Below, piece after piece: positions 37,956 to 51,080 of a DNA stretch of 64,000 nucleotides (position 1 is the stretch's first letter; each line of letters begins with the position of its first letter). The stretch is from Mactromeris polynyma. Lineage: Eukaryota; Mollusca; Bivalvia; Venerida; Mactridae. The notes under the pieces are model-generated. The model was given only the letters and a program-made list of their open reading frames with translations, had not been told where the DNA came from and ran no database searches. The stretch spans positions 29,848,762 through 29,912,761 of the forward strand of contig JASFXZ010000003.1 of assembly GCA_032209605.1 (NCBI GenBank). Direction: 5' to 3'. The position numbers were made by a program, and so were the translations under genes.

Positions 37956-40116
37956 ATTATATCAAGATTTTTCTTGTTACAGTTGTCTTGAGTATTTTAT
38001 GGACAGTCCTCACTCAAATAACATCGTACCAAGACCCTGTATTTAAATTATTTACTTGATACAAGGAGATTGTTTTTCTTGCATTAAAAGGAAATGATAA
38101 TACCATCAATATAATATATTATGCGAGATTTATTTGGATACTGAGAGTGAGCTTAAACGAAAGTGCGAAAAGGCAATATTTCATAAGAAAACAATTAATT
38201 TCAATTTTGTTGTAGCCTATGAGATCAAACAGCTTTGTGCTGAAGTATTTCTTATCTCAATTCAAGGCGAAAATTTTAAAATATTGGTACTAAAGTGTCA
38301 TAGATTTACGATAAGGGAATGTCCATGAATTTTCTAAAGCCTTTACGAAAGATATGGCAGATTAAGGACTTTGATTGAAAAGTAATTTATCACAAAGATT
38401 GGACGTGTGGTTGACTTTGAATAAATGACTTGTCGAGAGTGAATTGAAACAACACGCAAGTAAATGTGTCAGTTTAACACTCGTTGTATCTTCAACATCT
38501 TGACAAAAAACCATCATGCTCACCATTTCTATACAGACACACTTCGTGCATATCTAGGACACAACCATGTCACCTGAGTAATGATATCTGTGCTGTAGAA
38601 AATGATATTTGTAAGTTCACAATTCCGTACTTAGACAATGTTATCAGCCTGTGCGCATGCGTGCGGCAACGGGCAATTTATGCGAGCACGCGCTGTTCAA
38701 TGAACATTTTAATTAAATGTCAAGTTTCGATGGGTTTTAAACTCTGGGTTTGTTTTATAGTCATTGGATTATCACTTACGACCGGTGACTGGGTTCCTTG
38801 TCGATTATTTATTATTTCCACGTGAAGTTCACAATCATTACATTGTTCAGAAAGTAAGCATTATCAAAACATACCCCCTGAATTCTCCCCGGTAAACCAC
38901 AGAGTAAACATGAAATCTAGACCAAAGTACAATACATGTCTTTGTTAATTTATTTCATGGCTGAACTTAAATTGCCTTCTTTGAAATTAATTATGTGAAA
39001 CATTGCGAGTTCTTTTTCATATTTCATAAACAGCGGTTTATAATTGTCGTTGACATGATTTTGCGATGAAGTGCCCGCATCACAATGGACTGGGTGGAAA
39101 ACCTGGTCATCCCTGACAACTCTTTAATATAGAATTACAAGAATGTTCATTTTGTTGCTATGAACTCCCGTATCACAAAATCCAGTGTTTATTTTGTCAT
39201 TAAAAGTTGGCCATGAAGTGCAAGTAGTTTAATCCATTCTACAATCTCGTTACATCTCGTAAGATCTCGTAACAACCCGTATCATGGACACGTTTTTATT
39301 ACAACGCAATGTTATAAGCGGCCCGTTTCAAATTTAAATTTACAACATTTCAGACACGCGCGCCTTCAAATCCTTTCATTGGTGGTTTAGATTTTAAAAA
39401 GAGCACTCCATGTTTCAAGTGGTATCATAAACTTGTTTAACTTAGATTCAGATTACATCGTAAATATATCGAGGACCAACGTATCACTTATCCGAAATCG
39501 TACTTACAAGGTCATCAACATGAAAACGAGAGATTAGTCATAGTGTAACCGAGATATAATCTGTAAATATGAATACTTTTGTATCTTTATTTTAGCGCAA
39601 GTTTTTGTAACTTTTTTGGGTTTTTTTGGTAAGATAATCCAAGCAGCAATTAAAGTTACTTTAAAGTTTTTTTATATAGGTTTTTTGATAGAAAAGTTAA
39701 TGCACTTTCCATTCACCAAAACAAGGAAGAATGCCGGTCCAGGATTATCAGAATCTCATATGTGAGTGACTTGTTGCATTTATTCAGGGCGTTTACAGTT
39801 CTTTGAAAATGAGAAACATTTAATTATACTTCAAAACGTTTTATTTTAAAACAACTTACGAAACCAGACGTATGATAACCTAAATTTCATTTTATTGCAA
39901 GTGCGCAGTTACAAACAACCGCTATGCATAATGTTGCAAGGCAGCAAACCGCTTATCAGCAATTTATCAAATCTGGTTTGTTCCCAAGTTATCATATTTC
40001 GTATATAATGTGGCCATGGTAATACCAGATCCTATATAACCTAGTGGTACATATACACTTTTTTATATACAAACAGAGGCATGCCGTGTCGTGGAAATGG
40101 AACACCAAGACGTTGA
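37956..40116. other. AT-rich intergenic sequence
   Basis: Nothing recognisable; the 113-codon frame at 38484-38825 has no known motif. Confidence 0.5.
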
Positions 40117-40256
40117 CCCTGCGTTCAGTTAAGGTATTTGCTGATTACGTTTCGTAACGTTTACAATTTGGTTCCCCGTGTGCAGTTAATGTGATACGGT
40201 GGGCAAGGGATACAAAATAAAACGTTCGCAACTGTTAGTCATAACTGAACGCAGGG
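40117..40256. mobile_element. MITE, CCTGCGTTCAG family, copy 2
   Basis: CCCTGCGTTCAGTTA at the left, TAACTGAACGCAGGG at the right, perfect 15-bp inverted repeats, 140 bp. The interior GGGCAAGGGATACAAAATAA closely matches the copy in the meteorin-like intron 2, same orientation. Confidence 0.8.
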
Positions 40257-41527
40257 CTGCGGATCTATCAAGAAAAAACGGAAGGCACCGGTCACACAAA
40301 GCTCTTGATTATAATTTGCTGTTTAACTTTGTACCGGCTTTAGGTTGGACTTACTGATATGTTATATTATGTTGGTATTCATTAAGATAAAATTCCGATT
40401 TCATCAGATAATTATAATGTGTTGATAAAAAGCATAATGTTATCTCACTGTGTCGCAGTCTACAAGCGAATGTCGAAGAACAGTCTGAGGTTTACTTGAA
40501 CATCCATGATGTTGCTTACATTCCTTAAGCCGATACAGTTTCTTTTAATTGATTAGCTTGCTTGTCGTCTGGTTTATAAGTATAATTATCAATTACTGAG
40601 CGCACTTAACTATACAGTACTGATTACATTATCACATTATTTGTTCCGTATGTCGACATAGTATTCACTCATAATTATCGAAACTTTCATTAAACGCATG
40701 TTCATAGTAAGCATTGTATATACATTGTACAACCCACGTTGATGCTTTGAAAATACGAAAACAAGGAAACCTACATCAGATCCTGAGTCTGATACCCATT
40801 ACAATAAGCATCTAATGAAATGTTAAAAGGCTTCCACTGTGACGATCTAAAATGATTTTAAATTAAACGTGTGGTTTGTATGAATATATTATCTTCGAGT
40901 CTGATAACTTGCAGACATAGAGCAATTGCAGGAGGCACCTGTCTTTAAATTGAACCATATTATGTAATACATCTAAAAGACTGAATTAACTGGCCGAGCT
41001 TAATGCAAGAGTAGGTTGTATCTCGGCATACAACCGTTGTAAATTGGCTGTATAATTTAATTATGACAGACTGCACGTTTTGTGTAAGGACATTGAATGA
41101 TAAAAGCTAGTACCATGCATCGCTATCCACTTACGATAAACTTGGAAGTAGTACAATCACTTCACTTCCTGTGATCTCTGGTACAGATCTAGATGGTAAC
41201 AGGGTACACGGCGCGCACCATAGATAGAAAAATGCTGAGCAATCAGTAATGCATTCATAAAACTAAATGAACAATGAAGATTTGTTTAGTGTGTTGTCTC
41301 CTTTGAAAACGTGGTATTTCATTCATTTAGTTCGCTTGTTTAAACATACAACCTGGTACTATAATTGAAATCTCCCTCTCTCAAGAATATTTGATTAACA
41401 TGAACCAGAGAATGAATGAAGAAATGTCCAAATGCTATTCAATAGCAACGTTTTGTAATTTCTGACTTCGAGCGACAACAGTGGATGATGGAGACCGGAA
41501 TATCTAAGAGCAACTACCAATGTTTAT
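40257..41527. other. AT-rich intergenic sequence
   Basis: Nothing recognisable. Confidence 0.5.
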
Positions 41528-41900
41528 AAGGCCTAAACTAAATTTGTTTCAGGTTTCAAGCCCCCCAAAAATAGGGTAGGTAGGTCTTTGGAGATTTGTT
41601 TTTATTTTCAAACGAAGCAAATTAAACATAGAATTAAGTGAATATATGTTAAAAGACAAATCCCCTTACCCTTTTAACATGGATAATGTTTATCAAGGGG
41701 AATATAATGTTCTATAGCTGGAATATTCGTAAAGCGTCCAATAACTGGGCAGAAGTATGAACCTAAATAAAAATTCACACAAATAAATTTTGCTAATTAG
41801 AAAAAAAACGTGTTAACTTGCGAAAAATGCTCTAGGGTCGGGGCGGGCAAAACAAATAGGGTAGGTCGGGAAACCTGAAACAAACATATTTTACGCCTAA
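41528..41900. mobile_element. MITE with GTTTCAGGTTTC inverted repeats
   Basis: Left AAGGCCTAAACTAAATTTG followed by TTTCAGGTTTC; right GAAACCTGAAACAAACATA followed by TTTTACGCCTAA. Both ends then have an ATAGGGTAGGT motif facing inward in the same orientation. About 370 bp, noncoding. Confidence 0.65.
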
Positions 41901-44900
41901 TTCAAGCATTCCTTTAACCAGATATGTTTCTAAGCTACTGACCGTCAGACTACTCAGAAACTGTTAAATCATACTCTACATCGTTGTCATGAGTCTAATT
42001 TTTCTTCGACAAAGATAGAGCTCCTATAATGTTGGTTAACAAGGTCGTTTAATATCTAGTAATTTAAATTACGAATACATAATAGATGTATGCTTTATTT
42101 CGTGTCACCAATACGTATATACGAACGTCAATGTTCACGCAATATAAAATTTAACATGCAGAATGCATGTGTACAGTTATTTTTTGTTTCGTGTGTGTTA
42201 AATGCTTGATGATCTACAGTGCAATCAAATGTATTCTTGTACGTTTTACGACTGTACTACAAATTAATCATCTGTGTCCTTGGCAATGCTTTAATTCACG
42301 CATATTCAAAATGATTCATAGGGAAGTAAAGTGCATTGCATAAGAAGACGGTCGGTCACTCAACCCGGGTGTTGTGGATTCGAGCCCGCAAGATGTCCAC
42401 TGCTTCTCTGTAGACAGTAGTACTGGCTTCTATGGCGCGCACTCATGAGCAAATAAAATAACAAAATGCTTTTATCACAGGCTAAGGTCACTTTCCAAAT
42501 ATAAAACATATTTGAGTCAGTTACATTTGAAGCTTGAACTTATATAATGCAACTAACAAATGTTTGAATATAACCACATCAAAACCTATATTTCGACGGC
42601 GCCAAGGTTTCGCTGATACTATATCATGATAAAAAATAATGCATTTACAATGCAACCGCTTCAGAGCAACACCAGTGGAGATTAAAATGCTGGCTGTTGT
42701 TGGGAGGTTGTCGCTCTGGTGAGGTTGAATTGGCAGTGAATGTTCACGAAGGAATAGTTGAGGTTGCTGCTCAAGGAAGGGCTGCTCTGGAGAGGTTGCT
42801 CTTTATAACGATTACTTTATTCTAAAAATGCAAGTGTATGAACATGAAAATAACGGCTTCTTTAGCGACTGCCGACAAGATAAGCGAGTCAAGAAAAGCC
42901 TGCGAAACTTAACTTTAGAACTGACATATGGAGCAGTAAGAGGACATTTGAAGGTTTACCCTCACACGACAACTTAAGAAAATTCATGGGGTAAAAAAGC
43001 CAACTAAAATTAAGATGTGAAATTTGGTAACTTTTCACAATAAAATGTATCATTCATTTCTTTACCGCGAAAAGCATCTCAGCATGAGATTTAGACTCGC
43101 TATCAAATTTCCCTTCACCAGCGTGCGTCTTGAAACGAGCGATTAAATATCTTCAAGTCTGATAAAAATTGGCAAAGGATAAATTTGATATATTGGCGCG
43201 ATTTAAAAGAATATTAACATGCTAAACTGATGATTTATACTATCACATTATATGGTGTAACATTATAGGGTTATAAATAGCAGAACAAAGCGAGATATTT
43301 GCTATTTATGTATAATGTTTCACAGAATAAACTACGTTTCAAAAAAATACAAGCGATGAAAATTTACGTTTTTTGTAATTTATCTCAACCAGGAATATAT
43401 AGTTAATTTTCCATTAACACATTTATACATACATAGATTTCATACACCCATTTTTAAGCAGTGTGCATATGTGCCAGTTTTCCTATTTCATAGTTTTTAT
43501 TATTGTCTTAATGTAACGTTTAAGTCAAGATTAGCAAATATATATTCAGCTTTACTGTGTTTGATTGTGTACATGTGCGAATAAATTGATTGTTACACAT
43601 GTATAGTCTCTTGTAACTCCAGAATGGAATGGCAATGTACTTTTATTGTTATAATTTGTATTATATTATAGGATTGTACATTGTTGAGACTTTAATAAAT
43701 GATTAATAAAAAAAATACTTTGCACTATTACTTGTTTCGAAAAAATGTGAGATACGTAACGAAACGCATCAGTGTTTTGAGGAAAAAGAGTAATTCAATA
43801 ACTCTTTATTCCTTTGATTTGTTGCCAGTTGAAGTAAGTACATATGATTGTTTTGATACGAACGCTATTGCTTCAATTGCTGACTTTAGTCTTGTAGTTA
43901 TTGGCATTGGTAAAGATGACGTAGTAACATGAATCATCTTGATCAGCTCAACAACATACGCGGGTTGTCCCATTATATCGTAGACAATTAATGGCTGTAA
44001 AGCAACAAAACATAATACATGTATCTCAAAATAGTCAGTGTAACACATAACACAGATACAAGATATTATGGACATATATTGTGTGAATCTCAAATTAAGC
44101 ACTTGTACTTGTCAGTTCAGTATATCTTCAGTATGCAGTACTTATATTATTTCAAGACAGTGGTGACTTACTCCACATTAGCTATATTGTCTTACAATCT
44201 TGAGATATGAACGACAACTCAACTCTTTAAATATATACATTCCCTTTATTGATGTTTCGTCTGACAGGAGGGCTACCTTAATAACACTACATAACGGAAG
44301 AGAACCAGCGGAAATGATGGTGCTAATTGTTGCAATGTAAATACACACAGTACTAAACATCAGTGTTCCATTTGGCACCTTGTTTCAATATCACATAGGT
44401 GTGCTGATTGACCAAGTACAACGATTATCGCACTTCGAGCATTTATCTCCGTTTGACAAGTGGAAAAACATCATTTAGAACAGTACAAGGTGTGATATGG
44501 CATAGGTTGTCAGTCGTTTTCTGCGGCCTTGCTGCGATAGTAACATACCTGCTGGGACATGACGCTAATATTTGTAAAACTACGCCATATTACAACCTCA
44601 CTGTTCTGTTATTTCATATTTTAACCATGAAGTGATAAATATTACACAGATATAGGGTAAATTAAGAGTCCATAAAGACGATTTGACCGCAAATATTTGT
44701 CAATAAACTATTGCTCTTCGATTCAGATTTACGAGTGCTAGGACAATAAGGGCGTACTCGTAATCAGTGCCAAAACCGCATTCATACTTGAATAATAATA
44801 AATTTAGGCAAAATAAAAATTGCCCATTTTCAATTCAAATGTTATTTGCTTGTATATTGTTTCCACATACATAGTCACGTGTGATCAGTTCTTTGGGATT

Positions 44901-46134
44901 ATAACAGATGCACATACATACATGTAATATTTCAAAGGACGTGAACTAGCAAGTATTCTATAAGAAACGGAACCCGACGATTGACATAAATGAGAAGACA
45001 GTCAAACAGTATTAATCTGAACCCAGACATGGATTGTGGGGTACTGCGTCCATTAGTCGCTCAAAGAGTACCACACTCCCTGAGCACAAGCGATAAGAAC
45101 CCTACAACTTTGTACGTTAGCAAATAAAACATGAGAGGGTAAGTATCAACGAATGACAATATATTGGTTACCAGGAAATGATATTATATATAGCTTCATA
45201 ACAAACCGGCTTTATCATACACTGGGATTAAGTAGATACTACATAATGTAAAATGATTCCTGTAGCACTTTGAGATAGTGACCCCTAATTTGATCCCAGC
45301 TACTTACAAATGTGACAGTTTTAGGTCGTTATGATAATTTTGTTTGCAATAATAGCGTGTACTGTTGATACACATTTACACTGGTCGTAATAATGACAAC
45401 TGGTTTACTAATCCATGGTGATATTTTTGTAATATGGTATTTTAAGATATGCCCGGATTTGACATTAAAGGAGATAATCGCTTCTTTGTCCATTAATAGT
45501 AAGTATTTTCCAAAGACTGTCTATGTTAGAGTTGAAAACATTCTACCCAAATTGACTTATTTATTGGTAAAGAAGCATTAATTAACATAAACAGCCAATG
45601 TGAGGGTGTGACTTTTCAAACTATCAGAGTTGATGAAGACACAGGCAGACATCTAAGATGAACCTCCGACCCTCAGCAAGCCAGCTGGATAATATCCTCC
45701 CAAATTGACCTTTCTGCAGATATTGATTGACAGCTCGCGTAAGCCAATCGCGTTGCAGTATTCGAGCACACCTCCGGCATTGTTTTATCGACGCCATTTT
45801 GTTAGACAACCCTACAGTTGTCAACAAATTCGTCTAAGAGTGATAGTTTTCGGGAAAGCAAATTACAGGGTGTTTATTAATGATCTAAGACAATGGTGAA
45901 AAGGTGTAGCTTCGGGCTGTGTGATAGTAACAATAGATGTCCAGACTGATAGGTGGCGTGAAATTCTTACCTTTTCCAAAACCTAAGACAAATACATGCA
46001 GTGGATTAAGTTGTGCGGCAGACCGCATCACGAGTTAAATCCGTCTAAAATTAACGCAAACAGATATGCCCCATTGATAAAAAGATAACTTTTAGTTTGG
46101 TATGTGTTACTGTTACCTTTAAATATCAGTTTGA
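41901..46134. other. AT-rich intergenic sequence
   Basis: No gene seen. A Pol III B-box-like GTGGATTCGAGCCCGC at about 42370 may be a degraded SINE head. Short frames at 43699-44635 are not recognisable. Confidence 0.45.
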
Positions 46135-47300
46135 CTGGGAGGGGACAAACATTACAAGTTAATGAAAAGTCTGGCCTTAAAACATGAAGAAACACAAATT
46201 TACAACTTAAAATGTATTTATTTCACATAATTATCCAAGAGATAACATAATCTTATACAATTTATACTTTTAGCTAAAATGTTGCTATATTATGTTATTC
46301 CAACCAATCAATTTATTTATGTGAAAATATTTCGAATTAACTATGTTATATCTGCATGTTGAGGGAATATAAAAAAAAATTCTAAACTAAAATAACTGAC
46401 TTATGTCAGCATTCAAGCAAGTATTTGGACTTTGTTTTGCTTAGGACGGACATAATTTTATAATTTTGTAATAAGCCTGAGTTTGTATAACTAAACATGA
46501 CCAGAATCAATTATAAAATCAATAATTATTGCAATTAATGCGACTGAAACATGTATTGCTATAAACATACATGTGATATACCGGTATTGGTTACTCACTG
46601 TCGAATATTTCTTTCGAGTTCTTATTTCTTCATCACATGTTTTTCAGTTGCATTGGGGGTTTACATTTTATGTACGTATAGAAATTAGTAATATATCTGG
46701 TTTAACATCCTAAATATCACACCTACGAGTATGTTGATTTTGTTAAATAAATAAACCTATTTTCTAACATTCAACACAAGCCTGATAAATATTTTTTTAT
46801 AAATGGTCATTTAGTTAAAGGCTATAAAAAATAGCATTGCATTTCTCAACGTTGCTGTAAATATGTGTCGGATGGTGACATCAAAAACTGATTGGATGCA
46901 TATTGGACTCCCACTGGGCTAGACTGTGAAATGCTGATGGGGCTGGATAAGATTTATATTTAGATAGTGCACACAGGCGACATTATTGTTTATTACATAG
47001 CATTATATAATTTGTCCAACCTATACAGGTCTTGTGTCTGCCTCTGTTTCTATTTTTATCATAGTATCTTTAAAGTATGATTTCTGGAATTTATAGAAAT
47101 GTATGTTGCAGGATTTGAAGATTTGAGAAATAATCCTGATATTCTAATGTCCATCCCTTTTTGTAATGTCCATCTCCACACAAAATAAGGGTGATTTATG
47201 TACACAAACACAACTATACCTAAACTTGATGACTAAAATGACTTTCATTCACACTAAATAAAATTATACATAAGGGGACGGACATTACAGATAACGTTTC
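46135..47300. other. region with a recurring GGACGGACATTACA motif
   Basis: Related motifs: GGGGACAAACATTACA near 46142, GGACGGACATAATT near 46445, its inverse TAATGTCCATCCC near 47147, inverse TGTAATGTCCATC near 47162, and GGGGACGGACATTACA near 47274. This suggests one unclassified nonautonomous element or nested copies. No open frame. Confidence 0.35.
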
Positions 47301-47783
47301 ATGTTTTTTGGGGGAAATACTTCCCCTGTAAACCCGCACTAAACTACAAACATGGACTTACATGGAATAATAATGATCTCATGTAAATGTATTGCATAAT
47401 AATTGGTTCGAAATGTATTTGATATAAAGGACATTTTAATATGAAAGAAATTCGTCTTCTTAAACATTACATACATTTGTAGTTTCTTTCTGATCATGGT
47501 GTAGCATTTAAGGGCTATTTCATCTTCCCGTTTCAATTTCCAGTCTAAGGCTTGACACTCTTAATCTAGTCAAAGCAAATCAATATTAAGTAATATTTAT
47601 TTTGTCAAGATATCATATAATAAGGAAAAATCCGATGGAATACTATCTACATCAGCCCGTTATTGTTCTTTGTTCGACGCCATATTGGACATGGCTTGTC
47701 TAACGTGGTTACAGCGAGAACCTGTTACTAAGGGGGGCGTGGCTACGAAGCGCCTGCAGAAAGGTCAATTCTACATCCCAGAT
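47301..47783. other. noncoding spacer
   Basis: Nothing recognisable. Confidence 0.5.
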
Positions 47784-48061
47784 GGGTACAGAATGGCTCA
47801 GCTTGTAGAGAACTCGAATGCCAATCTGGAGGTTGCTGGTTAGAACCCCCGGTGTGATGGTCGTTCTCTGTGACAGTTTGACTGAAGATAATACGTCCAA
47901 CGTTATTTATCCTCTACGTATGATTCATGTTGGGAAGTTTTCGCCTCTTGTGGCAGAGCTTGGTAGGACTGGTTGATAACCCAATAACACTGGTTAAGTC
48001 AACGGACAATCTAACATAACAAACACTGTTACATGACGTCAAACTCTAACACAACATAACA
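47784..48061 (+). mobile_element. tRNA-derived SINE
   Basis: Pol III A-box-like TGGCTCAGCTTGTAGAG (47794-47810) and B-box-like GGTTAGAACCC (47838-47848) at tRNA spacing, with a GCC anticodon-like loop. The body continues CATGTTGGGAAGTT...CACTGGTTAAGTCAAC...GTTACATGACGTCAAAC and ends in an A/C-rich tail. This layout resembles an abundant mollusc SINE, from memory. The B-box has lost its usual TTCGA core, so the copy is probably dead. Confidence 0.6.
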
Positions 48062-48489
48062 GGAAGCGAAAATGATATGCATGTTGTATATTACTAATTG
48101 AATCAGAGAACTCCGATATACACGATTGTTGTAAGGAAGGCTTGATCAATAAGTGTCAGGTTGGTCTGGTTAGATTTACTATTCACACTTCATGTATATT
48201 ACTTAAATATTAGTCAAAATCACGAATATCAAATTTAGAAAAGATTAAGCTATGTACTTTGATATTATCACAAAACAATTGAAACACTTTTCTTATTGGT
48301 AACCCTGCGTTTCTGCTGCCTATTAATTTGATAGAAATGTTTAGACTCTATAGCCAGACCTTTTTGCAATCGTGTGTGACTTTAGGTTTCAAACTATTGA
48401 ACTAGATAATTTATAGTTCACTTCATTGTTTTTTAAATATGACAGTATAGGAAGTGACTGATTAGAAAACATATGAGTGTATATGTGTG
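48062..48489. other. noncoding spacer
   Basis: Nothing recognisable. Confidence 0.5.
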
Positions 48490-48945
48490 GGTGAGGTTCC
48501 ACGTGTTGACTCAAATTATATAACTAGCACATGTAAATGTTTATGTATATGTTTTGTGTTGTTATGTAAACGATGTATGTTTGTTATCTATGCTTACAAA
48601 TTGCTGTTTGTCTCTCTTCTTTTGTGCCTTCAAAATGTTATGTCAAGCAAATCATTATATATTGCAAACCTTTTCCGACCCCGTCGAACGATTTCGCTTT
48701 CTTCTTTTTTCTCTATCTTCTCGTTTTCTTGCTTTCTTTAATATGACATACACTGTCTCAATATCTAAACATGTAAGTCTCATTTTACTTGTTTCTTACA
48801 TTAAGATACATGTTTACGTTTTCTTGACATTGACTAGTTGCCACTTGTCACTACTGTTATGTGAAATTGTATGTATTGTATTTATGTTCACATGAGCCTT
48901 TGGCTTACTGAATTTGCAATAAATTATCTATCTATGTATGTTGTT
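48490..48945 (+). mobile_element. non-LTR retrotransposon 3' region, fragment
   Basis: T-rich sequence ending CATGAGCCTTTGGCTTACTG, AATTTGCAATAAATTATCTA and a short TATC tail. It shares the GGCTTAYTGAA...AATAAA layout with the minus-strand copies at 1311-1430 and 50840-51080. The two open frames here (48487-48741, 48554-48895) are low-complexity hydrophobic products of T-rich DNA, not reverse transcriptase. Confidence 0.45.
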
Positions 48946-49542
48946 ATTTTTATTCGTATACAGAGTTGTTTTGTAGATACACCTGTCATGTATTGTCTAT
49001 TGCACAGATAGTGTAAATAAATCCGTGTATAAACAAGTTGAGTCCATAGACCACTGGGCTATGACATAAATAGTAACATATCTGTGTCTCAATGGCACTT
49101 ACTGATTTCAAATACAGAGTTCAAAATGAATAGATAGCTGTAGATTAGATAAAATGTCGACAAACGCTCGGACGAACAACACAGGTGGGAACATGGTCCT
49201 TCAGATGTGTCGACTTAACAGTGTTATATGACGTGACGTGAGATTAGAACTATAAATATTGAGATCAAAATAGGAACACATGACTAGAAGGTTTGAAATG
49301 CAAGTCCATACTAAATCACGAAAATGAAGTTATCATTGAAGTACATGTTTGAATAGCATCTGTGAAAAACGATGACTTTGATTAAATAGATATGTCCCAA
49401 TTTGACACAAATGCGATGATCACGTAAGCAATAATAACCATAAGTACAAATATGTCGAGACAGGAAAACATTGAAAGTTGACATACGATGCAGCCACATT
49501 GATGTATTTATAATCTTGTTTTCGCTGGTTACATACGCAACG
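48946..49542. other. noncoding spacer
   Basis: Nothing recognisable. Confidence 0.5.
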
Positions 49543-49790
49543 TGTACCATAGCCGAGTGGTAAAGGCATCCACTTTGGGAGCGGGAGGTCGAAGGTTCGA
49601 ATCCCGGTTGGGATCCGTTCTGATATGGCCGGTTGGTGAGCCGCCACCTATATAAATAATGGTCACCGTGCGTCTACCTGCCTGGTGTCTGGCACTAAAG
49701 GACAGGATGTGCTCAGAAAGTAGGCGTCTCATCAGACAGAAAATGGCTGGCCCTAGGGGTAGCACTATAATAAATAAACACTTTGGCATG
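49543..49790 (+). mobile_element. tRNA-derived SINE
   Basis: Head with A-box TAGCCGAGTGGTAAAGGC and a perfect B-box GGTTCGAATCC (49594-49604). The anticodon-loop region CTTTGGG resembles tRNA-Pro(TGG), but the stems are imperfect, so this is not a working tRNA gene. The body contains TGGCCGGTTGGTGAGCC and CTGGTGTCTGGCAC, then an A-rich AATAAATAAAC tail. Internal Pol III promoter boxes look intact. Confidence 0.65.
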
Positions 49791-50839
49791 TATATTTTGA
49801 TTTGGTCTTACTTTCAATGTTCAGTGTTTTGCCACCATGTCTGTGCTGTTCTGTGTATAAATAACGATAGGCATGTATATGCCGATTTTGTTAATAAAAT
49901 GCTGAAAGTATTACTTATTTGAAATTTTACTCTTGTATCCTAAGATACATAGATAAAAAAAACAATTCTCAGCTATCAGTTTATTCAACCATCGTGGCGA
50001 CCCCTTAATATTTTCACAAACACCCTCTCAATGTTCATCACGTAACCATAACGAGGGATGTGCGTTATACCGGCCCCTGATTACATGGGAAGGTTTCCTG
50101 TAGACCCGTCACACTGTACAAATGACTAGGTCTCTTATAATATTTACGTTACCATGTCACTTTTTATAAAACAAGTTTGTTTAAGCTTTTTATACGAGAC
50201 ACATTTCATTTACATTCTTTGCATTAAAGCGTGCATTAATGGACATACCACTGTCAACGTTGTATATCTTTTTGAATGATTATTCATATTTTAATGGATT
50301 TGTGCAACTTAAGCGTTTTTTGTGTACCACCGTTTGCACATAAAATGGGAATATTTATTAAGCTCTTTTTACGGTTGACGCTATATTACACATACTACGT
50401 GACAAGGATATATTTAATGCAGTTTAAACTTTTAATTTAATGGAAAACTTTGGTTATTTTATTCAGGCTGAATTTATGTAACACGTTTATCAGGTTTCAA
50501 TATTGTACAGTTGTTCGGGTATGCTAGAAATACATTTGACGCTAAATCTAAAATACAAAAGTTTTGGCAATAAGTTATATCAGTGTTTAGTGCTTTCTAC
50601 TTTTCCTCACCCGTGTTTGGGCCTCAAACATCAACAGTACGTGTAAGCATGTCCCGTTAATTGATTACAGTAAAACCTGGGTTGTAATTCTGTGCTTCAT
50701 CAGCATCATAAACTGCATGGCACCATCAGTACGGTAACCAGTTGACCTAACTGGTGTTTCTAGGTTACCAGTCAGTGCCAACCTGTTAATTCGTCGGCAA
50801 CAACTTCATCGTAATAATCAGAGATGAAGGACGCGTGGC
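49791..50839. other. AT-rich intergenic sequence
   Basis: Nothing recognisable. Confidence 0.5.
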
Positions 50840-51080
50840 GTAATATTAAGTTTATTTCATTTAAGTCTAGTAAGCCATATGGCCCATGAGGACAAACAAA
50901 TATATACATATATACAAACAAACATCTATGAGACGGAGAAGGAACACTATAACACATATTCAAATACAAGGTTACAGTATATAAAGTAATATAAACTGGT
51001 AAAAGGGCGAATAAAAGTAACTTTACAACACTGAAGGTTGGAAAACAGAAATAGTCAGGAGTATGCGTGCATATAATCAT
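50840..51080 (-). mobile_element. non-LTR retrotransposon 3' tail, fragment
   Basis: The minus strand reads ...CATGGGCCATATGGCTTACT, AGACTTAAATGAAATAAACTT. Same family as 1311-1430 and 48490-48945. The 102-codon minus-strand frame covering it is low-complexity and not a recognised LINE domain. Confidence 0.45.

Noticed and set aside
38484..38825. 113-codon open frame, cysteine-containing
   Set aside because: No signal peptide at its start, no cysteine pattern I know and no splice context.
48487..48895. Two overlapping hydrophobic open frames (84 and 113 codons)
   Set aside because: Low-complexity products of T-rich sequence in a probable LINE 3' region; no reverse-transcriptase motifs.
49543..49614. 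Functional tRNA-Pro gene
   Set aside because: A and B boxes are good, but the anticodon and acceptor stems are imperfect and a SINE body follows.
50772..51080. 102-codon minus-strand open frame
   Set aside because: Overlaps a LINE-tail fragment; no domain recognised.
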